Part shown: positions 26,741 through 36,145 of the stretch, one piece after another
How the letters are laid out: each line of letters opens with the position of its first letter
Numbering within the stretch: the first letter of the stretch is position 1
Assembly: GCF_003096035.1 (NCBI RefSeq)
Contig: NZ_CP029186.1
Location: forward strand, 1,191,001-1,255,000
DNA: 64,000 bases
Reading direction: 5' to 3'
Source: Flavobacterium album
Lineage (GTDB): Bacteria > Bacteroidota > Bacteroidia > Flavobacteriales > Flavobacteriaceae
Notes under the pieces: model-generated
Seen by the model: the letters and a program-made list of their open reading frames with translations, nothing else
Told to the model about the DNA's origin: nothing
The model's database searches: none
Position numbers and translations under genes: made by a program

Positions 26741-27736
26741 ATGAAAAAACTAACAGCCTTACTGACAATTCTGACAGTGGTTATTTCTTCCGCCCAGGAA
26801 AAGCCTCTTGAGCCCACCGGCCTGCGAATGGAAAACATCACTTATCCGTTCCCTGTAAAAGAACTTGCGCTTAAAATCCAGGGACAGGACCTGGTAATGG
26901 CCTATATGGACCTTCAGCCGCAAAAGCCTAATGGCAAAACCGTACTGCTGCTACACGGCAAAAATTTTTCGGCAATGTACTGGGAGCAAACGGCAAACGA
27001 CCTGGCCAAGGACGGCTATCGCGTTGTCATGCCTGACCAGATCGGTTTCGGGAAGTCGTCCAAGCCCGGCAACATCCAGTTCACTTTCCAGCTTTTGGCG
27101 CAAAATACGAAAGCAATGTTAGACGAATTGAAGATAACTAAGGTCAATATACTCGGGCATTCAATGGGAGGGATGCTGGCTACGCGCTTTGCCCTTATGT
27201 ATCCCGAAATGACGGAGAAGCTGATACTCGAAAATCCGATAGGGCTGGAGGACTGGAAAACCGTAGTGCCTTACCAAAGCGTTAACGACTGGTATGCTTC
27301 CGAACTAAAGCAGGATTACCAAAAGATGAAGGACTACCAGCTGCAATTTTATTACGGCAGCAAATGGAAGCCGGAATATGACAAATGGCTGTTGCCTGTA
27401 GCGGGATGGACCGTCAATAAAGAGTATCCTGTTATTGCCAAAGCATCGGCGCTTACTTACGACATGATATTCACGCAGCCGGTTTTGTACGAATTTGAAA
27501 ACCTAAAAATGCCGGTACTTCTCATTATCGGGCAAAGTGACCGAACCGCTTTGGGCAAGAATAAAGCACCGAAGGAAGCACAGGAAAAACTCGGCAACTA
27601 TCCGGTTCTCGGGCGTGAAACCAAAAAGAAAATAAAAGATGCCACACTTATAGGGATCGAAGGCGTTGGCCACCTGCCGCACATCCAGGCCTATGACAGG
27701 TTTATTGCGCCGTTAAAGGAATTTTTAAAGAAGTAA
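26741..27736 (+). CDS. exported alpha/beta hydrolase
   Basis: The 331-residue protein has a signal peptide (MKKLTALLTILTVVISSAQ), the HG oxyanion region LLLHGKNFSAMYW, the nucleophile elbow ILGHSMGGMLATR near residue 145 and a C-terminal catalytic His in GVGHLPHIQAYDRF. This is an intact catalytic triad arrangement of the haloalkane dehalogenase/epoxide hydrolase-like alpha/beta hydrolases. The location is probably periplasmic. The substrate is unknown. Confidence 0.88.
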   Translation: MKKLTALLTILTVVISSAQEKPLEPTGLRMENITYPFPVKELALKIQGQDLVMAYMDLQPQKPNGKTVLLLHGKNFSAMYWEQTANDLAKDGYRVVMPDQIGFGKSSKPGNIQFTFQLLAQNTKAMLDELKITKVNILGHSMGGMLATRFALMYPEMTEKLILENPIGLEDWKTVVPYQSVNDWYASELKQDYQKMKDYQLQFYYGSKWKPEYDKWLLPVAGWTVNKEYPVIAKASALTYDMIFTQPVLYEFENLKMPVLLIIGQSDRTALGKNKAPKEAQEKLGNYPVLGRETKKKIKDATLIGIEGVGHLPHIQAYDRFIAPLKEFLKK

Positions 27737-27782
27737 ATAATTTCAATATTCACATCTCGCAGCGCACGGCTGAGTGAAGCCA

Positions 27783-27962
27783 GGCCTAAAATATTTCGCG
27801 TAAAAATCAAGGGAAGTTTTAGTCTTGGGAGAAGGAGAGCGACCCGCGAGCGGCGCGCAGCAGGCCGCGGCTTGGGTTGCGATGGGAGAAGCTTGCCGTA
27901 GATTTTAAGTGAAATATTTGGAGCCTTGAACTTTTGCTTCTTTTGTTTCAGGACAAAAGAAG
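27783..27962. repeat. structured intergenic element with outer inverted repeat and terminal hairpin
   Basis: In the 325-base gap before the MFS gene, GGCCTAAAATATTTCGCG at 27783 and its near complement ending at 27925 (GATTTTAAGTGAAATATTTG) form an imperfect outer stem. The interior is GC-rich with its own pairing (GCGACCC and GGGTTGC). It is followed at 27937-27962 by a perfect hairpin CTTCTTTTGT-n6-ACAAAAGAAG. No ORF is present. It looks like a mobile or RNA-forming repeat rather than random sequence. Confidence 0.55.
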
Positions 27963-28061
27963 AATACAGTCATAATAAGATAAGGAAATACAATTTTGAC
28001 AAAATAGTATACATGCCGTTTCTCCTAATTCTTTAATTTTATTCGATAAAGGCACAAATAA

Positions 28062-29273
28062 ATGGAACAGGAATTAATCGTTGCTGATGAACCTTCCAAA
28101 AAATTACGGAAGGCCTACAAAGACATTAAGGCATCTTACCTGAAACGCATCAGGTGGGCGGTTACCCTTTTCTATTTTACCATGGGGCTCAACTTTGCCA
28201 CATGGGCTAGCCGCATCCCCGATATACAGGCATCCCTCGGCCTTACCGAAGGCGATCTTGGCAGCCTCCTGTTTGCCATACCCCTTGGGCAGCTCTGCAT
28301 TATGCCATTCTCCGGGAGGCTGGCAGTAAAGTACGGCAGCCACCGCACTGTTGTATTAGGCCTCAGCCTGTATGTGTGTGCCCTTATCGGGTTGGGCTTT
28401 GCAAGGGAGCAGTGGCAGTTGTCGCTGGCCTTGTTCTTTTTTGGGATATGCAGTAACCTCACCAACATTTCTGTAAACACACAGGGCATTTATACCGAAG
28501 GCCTTTTCCGGAGGTCAGTGATGTCGTCTTTTCATGGTGCCTGGAGCACGGCCGGCTTTACCGGTGCACTTATTGGCATCGGCATGAAAAGCCTGCATCT
28601 GGAGCCCAAAATCCATTTCATAGCTGTAGCTGTGCTGATATGGGGTGTTATCATTTTCAATTACAAATACCTCGTCAAAGTAAAAAGCCGGCAGAAGCAA
28701 AAAGAAAAGCGAAAGCTTTTTTCCAAACCCGACACGGTACTGGTCTGGCTCGGTGTCATGTCCTTCTGCTGTATGCTAAGCGAAGGCATCATGTTCGACT
28801 GGAGCGGGGTGTATTTCAGGAAGGTCATTGGCGCTAGGGGCCCGCTTGCCGTTTTGGGTTACGCTTCGTTCATGGCTTTTATGGCAATAGGGCGCTTTTC
28901 GGGCGACATCATTATCAGGAAATTAGGGCGCAAAAGGGTGCTCCAAATCGCGGGGTGCATGGTGTCGTTCGGGCTTTACAGCGCGGTGGCATTACCCTAT
29001 ATTGTTCCGGCTACGATAGCTTTTATGCTGGTAGGGCTTGGCGTTTCTACCATTATCCCTATCATTTTTAGTGTTGCCGGTAACAGGCCCAATATCCCGC
29101 CAAGCATTGCGTTGCAAACCGTATCCAGTGTGAGCTTCCTCGGTTTTATGCTCGGCCCGCCGGTAATAGGCCACGTAGCACAGGCTACGAGCCTCCGGAT
29201 GTCATTTGCTATTATTGGGATATTCGGTATCGGGATAGCATTTTTGGTATCAAGGATAAAGGGAATAGAGTGA
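28062..29273 (+). CDS. MFS transporter
   Basis: The 403-residue protein has about 12 transmembrane helices of the major facilitator superfamily after a charged cytoplasmic N-terminus of about 30 residues. The cytoplasmic loop between helices 2 and 3 reads SGRLAVKYGSHR, matching the MFS signature. The general pattern resembles the fucose permease/YbjJ-like branch, but the substrate cannot be assigned. Confidence 0.87.
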   Translation: MEQELIVADEPSKKLRKAYKDIKASYLKRIRWAVTLFYFTMGLNFATWASRIPDIQASLGLTEGDLGSLLFAIPLGQLCIMPFSGRLAVKYGSHRTVVLGLSLYVCALIGLGFAREQWQLSLALFFFGICSNLTNISVNTQGIYTEGLFRRSVMSSFHGAWSTAGFTGALIGIGMKSLHLEPKIHFIAVAVLIWGVIIFNYKYLVKVKSRQKQKEKRKLFSKPDTVLVWLGVMSFCCMLSEGIMFDWSGVYFRKVIGARGPLAVLGYASFMAFMAIGRFSGDIIIRKLGRKRVLQIAGCMVSFGLYSAVALPYIVPATIAFMLVGLGVSTIIPIIFSVAGNRPNIPPSIALQTVSSVSFLGFMLGPPVIGHVAQATSLRMSFAIIGIFGIGIAFLVSRIKGIE

Positions 29274-29342
29274 AAATTCCAAATTCCAAATTTCAAAAAA
29301 CAAATCCTAAAAGAGTGAAAACTGCGACTGAACACTAAAAAA

Positions 29343-31259
29343 TTACTCCTTCACAAACTTCAGCTGTACATTTCCTTCACTGGTCACAAGCGTTATAAAA
29401 TGCATCCCGGTAGCAAGCTGCGATACATTCCATGAGGTTTCGCTCCCGGTTTCCAGTACTTTTTGCCCAAGTGTGTTGTAGAAGATCGCTTTTTCAAGTG
29501 TAATTCCTTCAGGTAAATCGGCAGACAGCGTTTCCGAAGCAGGATTTGGGTATAGCTTTACAGCCGATAAGCGGTTAAAGCTATTGGTGCTGAGCGTAAT
29601 ATTGGTGCTGGCGGAAATAATATCCCATTGTGTGTTATACACTGCGGAAACTGCAGTAAAAGGCAGGGGCACGGTATACTGCTGCCCGTTGAACGTGTTA
29701 TCGAGCACTACATCATATACCTGGCTTTGGGGGCCGATAAATGTGATGGGCACGGGCATTTCGAAATAGCTGACCGATGGATGCGACTGCGTTTGGTTTA
29801 CCGTGACAAATGCCTGATTGGAACTGCTTGATACAGCAATGTCATAAATAGGATATCCCTGGTTATAGACCCAGTCACTGAAAAATTCATCAAGATCCAC
29901 GCCGGATTGTGCTTCGAGATGCGCCTGCAGGTCGGGTGTCTTTGCATACGCATAAGCAAGATCGGCATCGGCAAGGTAGTTGCGCAGCGCCTGGAAATAA
30001 TTGGCGTCGCCCAGCTTATAGCGCAGCATGTGGAGCACCATTGCACCTTTATTATAGGTAAGCCTGTTGCTGAATATCCTGTCTACACTAAGGGTGTCCG
30101 TATCGGTAAGATAAACACTTCCGCCAGGCTGGGAGGTGATATTCAGGATCGTTGAAAACTTCCAGTTTATAAAGGCGCTTTCCCCATCCATATGTTGTAT
30201 TACCATTCCCGCCATATAGGTGGCAGAGCCTTCGTTAAGCCAGATATCTTTCCAGGAGCCGCAGGTTATTTTGTCGCCAAACCAGTGGTGGCCCAGCTCG
30301 TGCGCTATCAGCTGCCTCCCGAAGCTTCCCATGAACGAAACCGTGGTATGCTCCATCCCTCCCCCGAAGCCGCATTGTGCATGCCCGTATTTTTCGAGGT
30401 GGAAAGGATAGGTTTCAAAGGTCTGTTCATAAAAATCCATAATAGGCACCGTTACGGCGACCTGGCTTGGAACAGAAGTATTTTCAGGATAATAGTAGTT
30501 TACAATTGGGAAGGTATTCGGCGCGGTGCCCGCTGTCTGGTTAAAAACGGCATAGTTGCTTACCGCGATAGCGATAAGGTAAGCGGGGATAGGGTAGCCA
30601 TGATGAAAATGCGTTGTCTTGTTGGCACCATTTACTACCTGCGATTGCTCAAGCCCGTTGGAAACGCTCACATAGGCCGAAGGCGCAGTGATATACACAT
30701 CGATGCTTTCTACTTTATCTATAAGGTCCTGCTTACACGGCCACCAGTCTTTAGCGCCATAAGGCTGGGAAAGTGTCCACAATACCGGTGAGCCGTTGTG
30801 CTCATCGGTTACAAAAGATTCCTGGTCACTTGGCGGTACACCCGAATAGGTAATGATAACCGTACCTGTTGTACCTCCCAATTGGGGAGTAGGAAACGCT
30901 ATAACAAGCTCATCGTTGGAATTCTGCGTGAACGAAAGGCTGCTGCCATTTTTTGTGACCGAGCTCACGGTAAGGTCATTGCTCAGGTCGAAAGTTATGG
31001 AAGACATGTCTTCGTTGGCAACAAAAGTAGTAGTAACGCTTCCGGAAATAAACTGCACTGCTGGATTCACTGTAAGGTCCAGCTTGTGGTATACAACGTC
31101 ATAGTTGCCTGTATTGACATTGGCCCGGAAACTTCTTAGGGCTACGGCCGACTTCATTTCCGCTTCAGATATCTGCTGTAATTCTTCATTATAAGATTGT
31201 GCAAAAGCGCCTGTAAAGGATATAAGGCTAAAAAGCAGGAAGGTAAAATTCTTCATCAT
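29343..31259 (-). CDS. secreted M1 family zinc aminopeptidase with T9SS sorting domain
   Basis: The 638-residue protein has a signal peptide ending at about residue 20. An M1 domain carries the exopeptidase motif GGGMEH (residues 299-304, a variant of GAMEN), the zinc site HELGH at 320-324 and the third ligand Glu343 exactly 19 residues on. The C-terminal domain from about 565 (LYPNPASETLS to VQLKFVKE) is a type A T9SS sorting domain. It should be exported across the outer membrane and release N-terminal residues from peptides. It is shorter than cytosolic M1 enzymes because the helical C-terminal domain is missing. Confidence 0.93.
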   Translation of the reverse strand: MMKNFTFLLFSLISFTGAFAQSYNEELQQISEAEMKSAVALRSFRANVNTGNYDVVYHKLDLTVNPAVQFISGSVTTTFVANEDMSSITFDLSNDLTVSSVTKNGSSLSFTQNSNDELVIAFPTPQLGGTTGTVIITYSGVPPSDQESFVTDEHNGSPVLWTLSQPYGAKDWWPCKQDLIDKVESIDVYITAPSAYVSVSNGLEQSQVVNGANKTTHFHHGYPIPAYLIAIAVSNYAVFNQTAGTAPNTFPIVNYYYPENTSVPSQVAVTVPIMDFYEQTFETYPFHLEKYGHAQCGFGGGMEHTTVSFMGSFGRQLIAHELGHHWFGDKITCGSWKDIWLNEGSATYMAGMVIQHMDGESAFINWKFSTILNITSQPGGSVYLTDTDTLSVDRIFSNRLTYNKGAMVLHMLRYKLGDANYFQALRNYLADADLAYAYAKTPDLQAHLEAQSGVDLDEFFSDWVYNQGYPIYDIAVSSSSNQAFVTVNQTQSHPSVSYFEMPVPITFIGPQSQVYDVVLDNTFNGQQYTVPLPFTAVSAVYNTQWDIISASTNITLSTNSFNRLSAVKLYPNPASETLSADLPEGITLEKAIFYNTLGQKVLETGSETSWNVSQLATGMHFITLVTSEGNVQLKFVKE

Positions 31260-31272
31260 GGGTAAAATTTCC

Positions 31273-31280
31273 CAAATATA
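31273..31280 (-). promoter_or_regulatory. -7 element of the M1 peptidase gene
   Basis: TATATTTG on the minus strand matches TAnnTTTG, 13 bases from the start codon at 31259; the downstream ATG at 31256 is an alternative start. Confidence 0.4.
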
Positions 31281-31479
31281 ATCAGAATTTGATTGAAAAA
31301 CAGTGGTATAAAGTTTAGATATAAAACATATCCGGTCTGAGCCGCGATCTATAATAAAAAAGCTGTACCTCTCTGCGGTAGTTCTTTGTTAATAAATATT
31401 TTTTACTGCTCTAAAGATACATTATTAGTGAAAGTTAGCGTAATTCGTGGCTAAACTCCTTCTAATTAAAACAAATCAT

Positions 31480-31487
31480 TAAATTTG
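31480..31487 (+). promoter_or_regulatory. -7 element upstream of serS
   Basis: TAAATTTG matches TAnnTTTG, 23 bases before the serS ATG. Just upstream (about 31428-31453) lies a half copy of the inverted-repeat terminus seen at 2486-2514. Confidence 0.45.
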
Positions 31488-31510
31488 CTCACTTTATAAA
31501 AATCAGCATC

Positions 31511-32782
31511 ATGTTACAGACAGCATTTATCAGAGAGAACAGGGAAAAAGTGATACAGGCTTTGGGCAAAAGGAATTTTGACGCAGCGCCATTGGTTGAC
31601 GAAGTGATAGCCCTCGATGAAAAAAGAAGGCACACACAGGTAGAGCTTGACACGGTACTTTCGGAATCCAACAAGCTGTCGCGTGATATTGGCGAGCTGA
31701 TGAAAGCCGGCGAAAAAGCCAAAGCCGCCATCCTTAAAGAAAAAACCACCCATTATAAAGAGAAGAGCAAACAGCTGGGCGAAATACTTGCTGCGGCTGC
31801 CGAAGCCCTTACGCAGGCGCTTTACAAATTGCCGAACACCCCGGCCGACATTGTCCCTGTAGGAAAAACACCTGAGGAGAACGTTGAGGTACATGCCGAA
31901 GGGGAGATCCCTGTACTGCACGAAGGCGCTATGCCGCACTGGGACCTCGCAAAAAAATACGACATCATCGACTTTGAGCTGGGCAACAAGATAACAGGCG
32001 CGGGCTTCCCGGTGTATAAAGGAAAAGGTGCAAAATTGCAGCGTGCCCTTATCAACTATTTCCTGGACAAAAATACCGGCGCAGGTTATAGCGAAATCCA
32101 GGTGCCGCATTTGGTGAACGAAGCTTCCGGCTACGGCACGGGCCAGCTTCCGGATAAGGAAGGCCAGATGTACCATGTAGGTGTTGACGACCTATACCTT
32201 ATCCCGACGGCTGAGGTTCCGGTAACCAATATGTTCCGCGATGTGATATTGCAGGAAAACGAGCTGCCGGTATTATGTACGGGTTATACGCCTTGTTTCC
32301 GGAGGGAGGCAGGTTCGTATGGCGCCCACGTTCGCGGCCTTAACCGCCTGCACCAGTTCGATAAGGTGGAGATTGTGCGCATTGAGCACCCTGATAATTC
32401 CTATGCTGCACTTGACGGCATGGTGGAACACGTAAAAACCCTGCTTCAGGAACTAAAGCTTCCGTACCGCATCCTTCGCCTGTGCGGCGGCGATATGGGC
32501 TTTGCATCGGCGCTGACCTATGACTTTGAAGTATTCTCTACCGCGCAGGACCGTTGGCTGGAAATAAGCTCTGTATCGAATTTCGAAACGTTCCAGTCCA
32601 ACAGGCTGAAGCTGCGTTTCCGCGATAAGGAGGGCAAGAACCAACTGGCGCACACCCTTAACGGAAGCTCACTCGCACTGCCAAGGGTGCTTGCAGGGAT
32701 ACTGGAAAACTACCAAACTCCCGAAGGCATCGTAATACCCGAAGTTTTACGCCCTTATACCGGATTTGATATAATAAATTAG
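31511..32782 (+). CDS. serS: seryl-tRNA synthetase
   Basis: The 423-residue class II synthetase charges tRNA-Ser. The N-terminal coiled-coil arm that grips the tRNA spans about residues 30-100. Motif 2 reads CFRREAGSYG, motif 3 lies in the C-terminal LNGSSLALPR, and the segment EISSVSNFETFQS is characteristic. Length and domain order are standard. Monocistronic, with repeat-containing gaps on both sides. Confidence 0.96.
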   Translation: MLQTAFIRENREKVIQALGKRNFDAAPLVDEVIALDEKRRHTQVELDTVLSESNKLSRDIGELMKAGEKAKAAILKEKTTHYKEKSKQLGEILAAAAEALTQALYKLPNTPADIVPVGKTPEENVEVHAEGEIPVLHEGAMPHWDLAKKYDIIDFELGNKITGAGFPVYKGKGAKLQRALINYFLDKNTGAGYSEIQVPHLVNEASGYGTGQLPDKEGQMYHVGVDDLYLIPTAEVPVTNMFRDVILQENELPVLCTGYTPCFRREAGSYGAHVRGLNRLHQFDKVEIVRIEHPDNSYAALDGMVEHVKTLLQELKLPYRILRLCGGDMGFASALTYDFEVFSTAQDRWLEISSVSNFETFQSNRLKLRFRDKEGKNQLAHTLNGSSLALPRVLAGILENYQTPEGIVIPEVLRPYTGFDIIN

Positions 32783-32805
32783 TAGCTTTGTTTAAGGCAC
32801 AAAGG

Positions 32806-32982
32806 GAACGCGAATGACGCGGATTTTGGCGAATGCCCGCAGATTTTAAAAAATGACGCGGTAGTATGCTAAATCAGTGTCATCTGCGTTTTTTTATTAT
32901 CAGCATTCAATAAGATTACTGATTGTGTCCATAACAAATAAAAATCCGTGGAGATCCGCCTAAATCCGCGTCATCCGCGTTC
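32806..32982. repeat. MITE-like inverted-repeat element (GACGCGGATTT family)
   Basis: Arms of 42 bases at 32806-32847 and 32941-32982 are complementary at roughly four of five positions; both contain GACGCGGATTT or its complement next to GAACGCG. A related internal fragment (ATGACGCGG) is at 32852. It fills the gap between serS and the TPR gene and ends 6 bases before the TPR start codon. Confidence 0.6.
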
Positions 32983-32988
32983 TAAACT

Positions 32989-34791
32989 ATGAAAAAGATA
33001 ATTGCCATTATAGCCTTCCTAATCTCCTTTGCCGCCTTCGCGCAAAACGAGCAGCTGGCACAGAATTACTTTGAAAAAGGTGAGTTTGAAAAAGCCCTCG
33101 TCATTTACCAGGACTTCGAAAAGAAACAGCCCAACAATACCTTTTTCACGCAGAAAGTCGTTGCCTGCTACCAACAATTGCAGCAATATGCCAATGCCGG
33201 TAAGCTGCTCGCAGAAAAGCTCGAAAGGACAAGACAGCCCCTGCTGTATGTAGAAATTGGCTACAATTACCAATTGCAGAAAGACATGGCCAACGCCGAA
33301 AAGAACTATAAGCTGGCACTGACATCGGTAACCGAAAACCCGTCGAATGTTTACAGCATTGCCACTACTTTTGAGCAAAAAACATTGCTGGACCAGGCCA
33401 TAAAAGCGTATGATATTGCCGTAAAAGCCAACCAAAGCCTTAACTTCGATTACCAGGTGGCGCTGTTGCAGGGGCAGCTTGGCAATGTAGACCTGATGAT
33501 CGATAAGCTCCTGAGCTATTCGTACAATAACCCGCAGAACCTTGTGGTGGTGCAAAACCAGCTGTCGCGTTTCATGAACGAGGAGAGCGAGGAAAACCCG
33601 GCAGGCAGCCCGGAAAAAAGTTTCAACGCATCGTTGCGCAAAGCATTGCTTTTGAATGTACAGAAAACCCAGGACATCTTCTGGAACCAGTTCCTGAGCT
33701 GGTTTTTTGTGCAACAGCATGATTATGGCAAAGCTTTCATACAGGAAAAAGCCATTTTCAAGCGTGACCCCGATATGTTTTTCAATATTGTGAGCCTAGC
33801 AAAGCTGGCGGTGGAGGAAAACGAGGATGCCACAGCCCGCGAGATACTGGATTTTATCCTTAACAATACGCAGGACCCGGAATTGCTCATGCAGTCGAAT
33901 TATTACATGCTTTCCATGGACATTAAAACAGCGCCGGAAAAAGATTATCCTGCCATCAAACAGCGCATAGACACCCTCCTTGCCCAGTACGGCGTAAGCC
34001 CGTACTCTCTGGAGCTGCAATTGCTAAAAGCCGACTTCGATGCCTTTTACAGGAAAGATACCAAAGCCGGGATAGAGACGCTAAACAATACCCTGAAGCT
34101 GCAACTGAACAAATACCAGGAGGCGCAGGTAAAAATGAAGCTCTCGGATATACTGCTGCTGGACGAGAAGTTTAATCAGGCCATCATTTACTATGCCCAG
34201 ATCGAAGAAGATCTTAAGAACGATGCCGTTGGCCATGAGGCAAGCCTTAAGATGGCAAAGAGCAGTTATTTTAAAGGTGATTTCGAATGGGCGCAGAAAC
34301 AGTTTAAGGTGCTGAAATCAAACTCGTCCCAGCTTATTGCTAACGATGCGCTCGAACTGTACCTGCTGATCATAGACAATACGGTGGAAGACAGCACACA
34401 GACGGCCCTGAAGAAATTTGCAAAAGCCGACTTCAAATTATATCAAAACAAAAAAGCCGAAGCGCTTGCCGGTTTTAAGGACATCCTCGCAAATGATAAA
34501 ACGCAGAGCATACAGGATGTTACCCTGCTGCGTATCGGCAAGATATATGAAGGCATGGGACAATACCCGCAGGCTTTGGAATATTACCAGAAGGTAATCG
34601 ATAACTACAAGGAAGGCATTTATGTAGATGAAGCGCTGTTCTTCTCGGCAGAGATCTACAACAAAAAACTATCCGACCCGGAGAAGGCAAAACCGCTGTA
34701 TGAAAAAGTACTCTTTGGCCACGAAGACAGCATTTACTTTATAGAGGCCAGGAAACAATACAGGCTGCTGCGGGGGGATACGAATAGTTAA
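32989..34791 (+). CDS. exported tetratricopeptide repeat protein
   Basis: The 600-residue protein has a signal peptide (MKKIIAIIAFLISFAAFA) and TPR-like helical repeats throughout, for example NYFEKGEFEKALVIYQDF near residue 26 and GQYPQALEYYQKVIDNYKEG near residue 520. No enzyme domain or transmembrane helix is seen after the signal. Such periplasmic TPR proteins usually scaffold envelope complexes; the specific partner is unknown. The GAACGCG inverted repeat leaves almost no room for a separate leader. Confidence 0.83.
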   Translation: MKKIIAIIAFLISFAAFAQNEQLAQNYFEKGEFEKALVIYQDFEKKQPNNTFFTQKVVACYQQLQQYANAGKLLAEKLERTRQPLLYVEIGYNYQLQKDMANAEKNYKLALTSVTENPSNVYSIATTFEQKTLLDQAIKAYDIAVKANQSLNFDYQVALLQGQLGNVDLMIDKLLSYSYNNPQNLVVVQNQLSRFMNEESEENPAGSPEKSFNASLRKALLLNVQKTQDIFWNQFLSWFFVQQHDYGKAFIQEKAIFKRDPDMFFNIVSLAKLAVEENEDATAREILDFILNNTQDPELLMQSNYYMLSMDIKTAPEKDYPAIKQRIDTLLAQYGVSPYSLELQLLKADFDAFYRKDTKAGIETLNNTLKLQLNKYQEAQVKMKLSDILLLDEKFNQAIIYYAQIEEDLKNDAVGHEASLKMAKSSYFKGDFEWAQKQFKVLKSNSSQLIANDALELYLLIIDNTVEDSTQTALKKFAKADFKLYQNKKAEALAGFKDILANDKTQSIQDVTLLRIGKIYEGMGQYPQALEYYQKVIDNYKEGIYVDEALFFSAEIYNKKLSDPEKAKPLYEKVLFGHEDSIYFIEARKQYRLLRGDTNS

Positions 34792-34813
34792 TATTACTAA
34801 TGATCGGTGTGTC

Positions 34814-34889
34814 ATTTCGACCGTAGCTTGCGGAGAGAGAAATCTCAGAATGACCGTGGAGATGTCGGGATTTCTCCTATCGTCGAAAT
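34814..34889. repeat. inverted repeat, ATTTCGAC/GTCGAAAT family
   Basis: ATTTCGACC (34814) with GAGAAATCTCA and the matching GGGATTTCTCC with GTCGAAAT (ending 34889) form an imperfect hairpin. A nearly perfect copy of the same family lies at 46578-46638. Confidence 0.5.
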
Positions 34890-34951
34890 CGAAGGCACGC
34901 TCCAGTATAAATTTTACCATAAAATTATTAGCCCATAATTGCCGTTCCCCC

Positions 34952-34959
34952 TATCTTTG
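34952..34959 (+). promoter_or_regulatory. -7 element of the DUF4286 gene
   Basis: TATCTTTG matches TAnnTTTG. It lies downstream of the earliest in-frame start (34939) and so supports the ATG at 35017. Confidence 0.5.
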
Positions 34960-35016
34960 TTAACAGGTTTAATTTGCCGAATCAACACATCACAAAATAA
35001 CCAAATCCACCAAAAA

Positions 35017-35337
35017 ATGATACTCTACAACGTTACCATCAACATAGACGACAGTGTACACGATAAATGGCTTAGCTGGATGATGGAGAAGCACATACCC
35101 GAAGTAATGGAAACCGGCAAGTTTTTCAAGGCCAAGATCGTTAAGGTGCTTATTGTGGAAGAGATGGGCGGAAGCACTTATGCCATCCAGTACTTTGCCG
35201 ACAGTATGGAAAAGCTGCAGGCCTATTACAAAGAAGATGCGCCGCGACTGAGGGAAGAAGGCGTGAAGCTGTTTGGCGACAAGATGCTGGCCTTCCGTAC
35301 CGAGATGGAGTTGTTGAAAGAGTTTAAACAGGTATAG
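35017..35337 (+). CDS. DUF4286 family protein
   Basis: The start is the ATG at 35017 (MILYNVTINIDDSVHDKW), giving 106 residues. This small protein has a ferredoxin-like alpha/beta pattern and the family features HIPEVMETGKF and YFADSMEKLQAY. The family is widespread in Bacteroidota and has no established function. It is placed 28 bases before rsmA and is probably co-transcribed with rsmA and mgtE. Confidence 0.85.
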   Translation: MILYNVTINIDDSVHDKWLSWMMEKHIPEVMETGKFFKAKIVKVLIVEEMGGSTYAIQYFADSMEKLQAYYKEDAPRLREEGVKLFGDKMLAFRTEMELLKEFKQV

Positions 35338-35365
35338 TAATTAGCCACGCCTTCGGGTCCCAAAA

Positions 35366-36145
35366 ATGGATAAAGTAAAAGCCAAAAAACACCTCGGGCA
35401 GCATTTCCTGAAGGACGAAAGCATTGCAAAGGATATTGCCGATACACTAACCGGCAACGGGTACAATAAAGTCCTTGAGATAGGCCCCGGGATGGGAGTT
35501 CTTACCAAGTACCTGTTGGAAAAAGACCTGGAAACATGGGTGATCGAGATCGATACTGAGTCGGTGGAATACCTCAATGCGCATTATCCTAAACTCCATG
35601 GTAAGATAATTTCCAAAGACTTTTTGCGGTATAATATAAGCGAAGTTTTTGGCGATGAGCCGTTCGCGATCATAGGCAATTTCCCGTATAATATTTCAAC
35701 GCAGATCGTATTCCGTACGCTCGAAATGCGCGACAGGATACCCGAATTCTCCGGCATGTTCCAGAAGGAAGTGGCCGAGCGCATCTGCGAGAAAAAAGGC
35801 AGCAAGGCCTATGGAATCCTTTCGGTGCTGGTACAGGCGTTTTATGATGCCGAATACCTTTTTACGGTTGATGAGCATGTATTCAACCCGCCGCCAAAAG
35901 TAAAATCGGGTGTGCTCCGATTGATACGCAAAGAGAATTTCCATCTCAATGTAGATGAAAAACTGTTTTTCAACGTGGTAAAAACGGCATTCAACCAAAG
36001 AAGAAAGACACTTCGTAACAGTTTAAAAACATACAACCTTTCGGATATTTTAAAGGAAGATAGTATCTTTGACCTCCGCCCGGAACAGCTGTCGGTGGAG
36101 CAATTCATAGAACTTACCCAGAAAATAGCGGCCAATGGAGTTTAA
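35366..36145 (+). CDS. rsmA: 16S rRNA dimethyladenosine transferase
   Basis: The 259-residue SAM-dependent methyltransferase dimethylates two adjacent adenines in helix 45 of 16S rRNA. It carries [13 protein letters not shown] at the N-terminus, motif I as [14 protein letters not shown], and motif IV as GNFPYNIST (the N-x-P-Y catalytic motif). Length is standard. Its last 11 bases overlap the start of mgtE, so the pair is translationally coupled. Confidence 0.96.
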   Translation: MDKVKAKKHLGQHFLKDESIAKDIADTLTGNGYNKVLEIGPGMGVLTKYLLEKDLETWVIEIDTESVEYLNAHYPKLHGKIISKDFLRYNISEVFGDEPFAIIGNFPYNISTQIVFRTLEMRDRIPEFSGMFQKEVAERICEKKGSKAYGILSVLVQAFYDAEYLFTVDEHVFNPPPKVKSGVLRLIRKENFHLNVDEKLFFNVVKTAFNQRRKTLRNSLKTYNLSDILKEDSIFDLRPEQLSVEQFIELTQKIAANGV

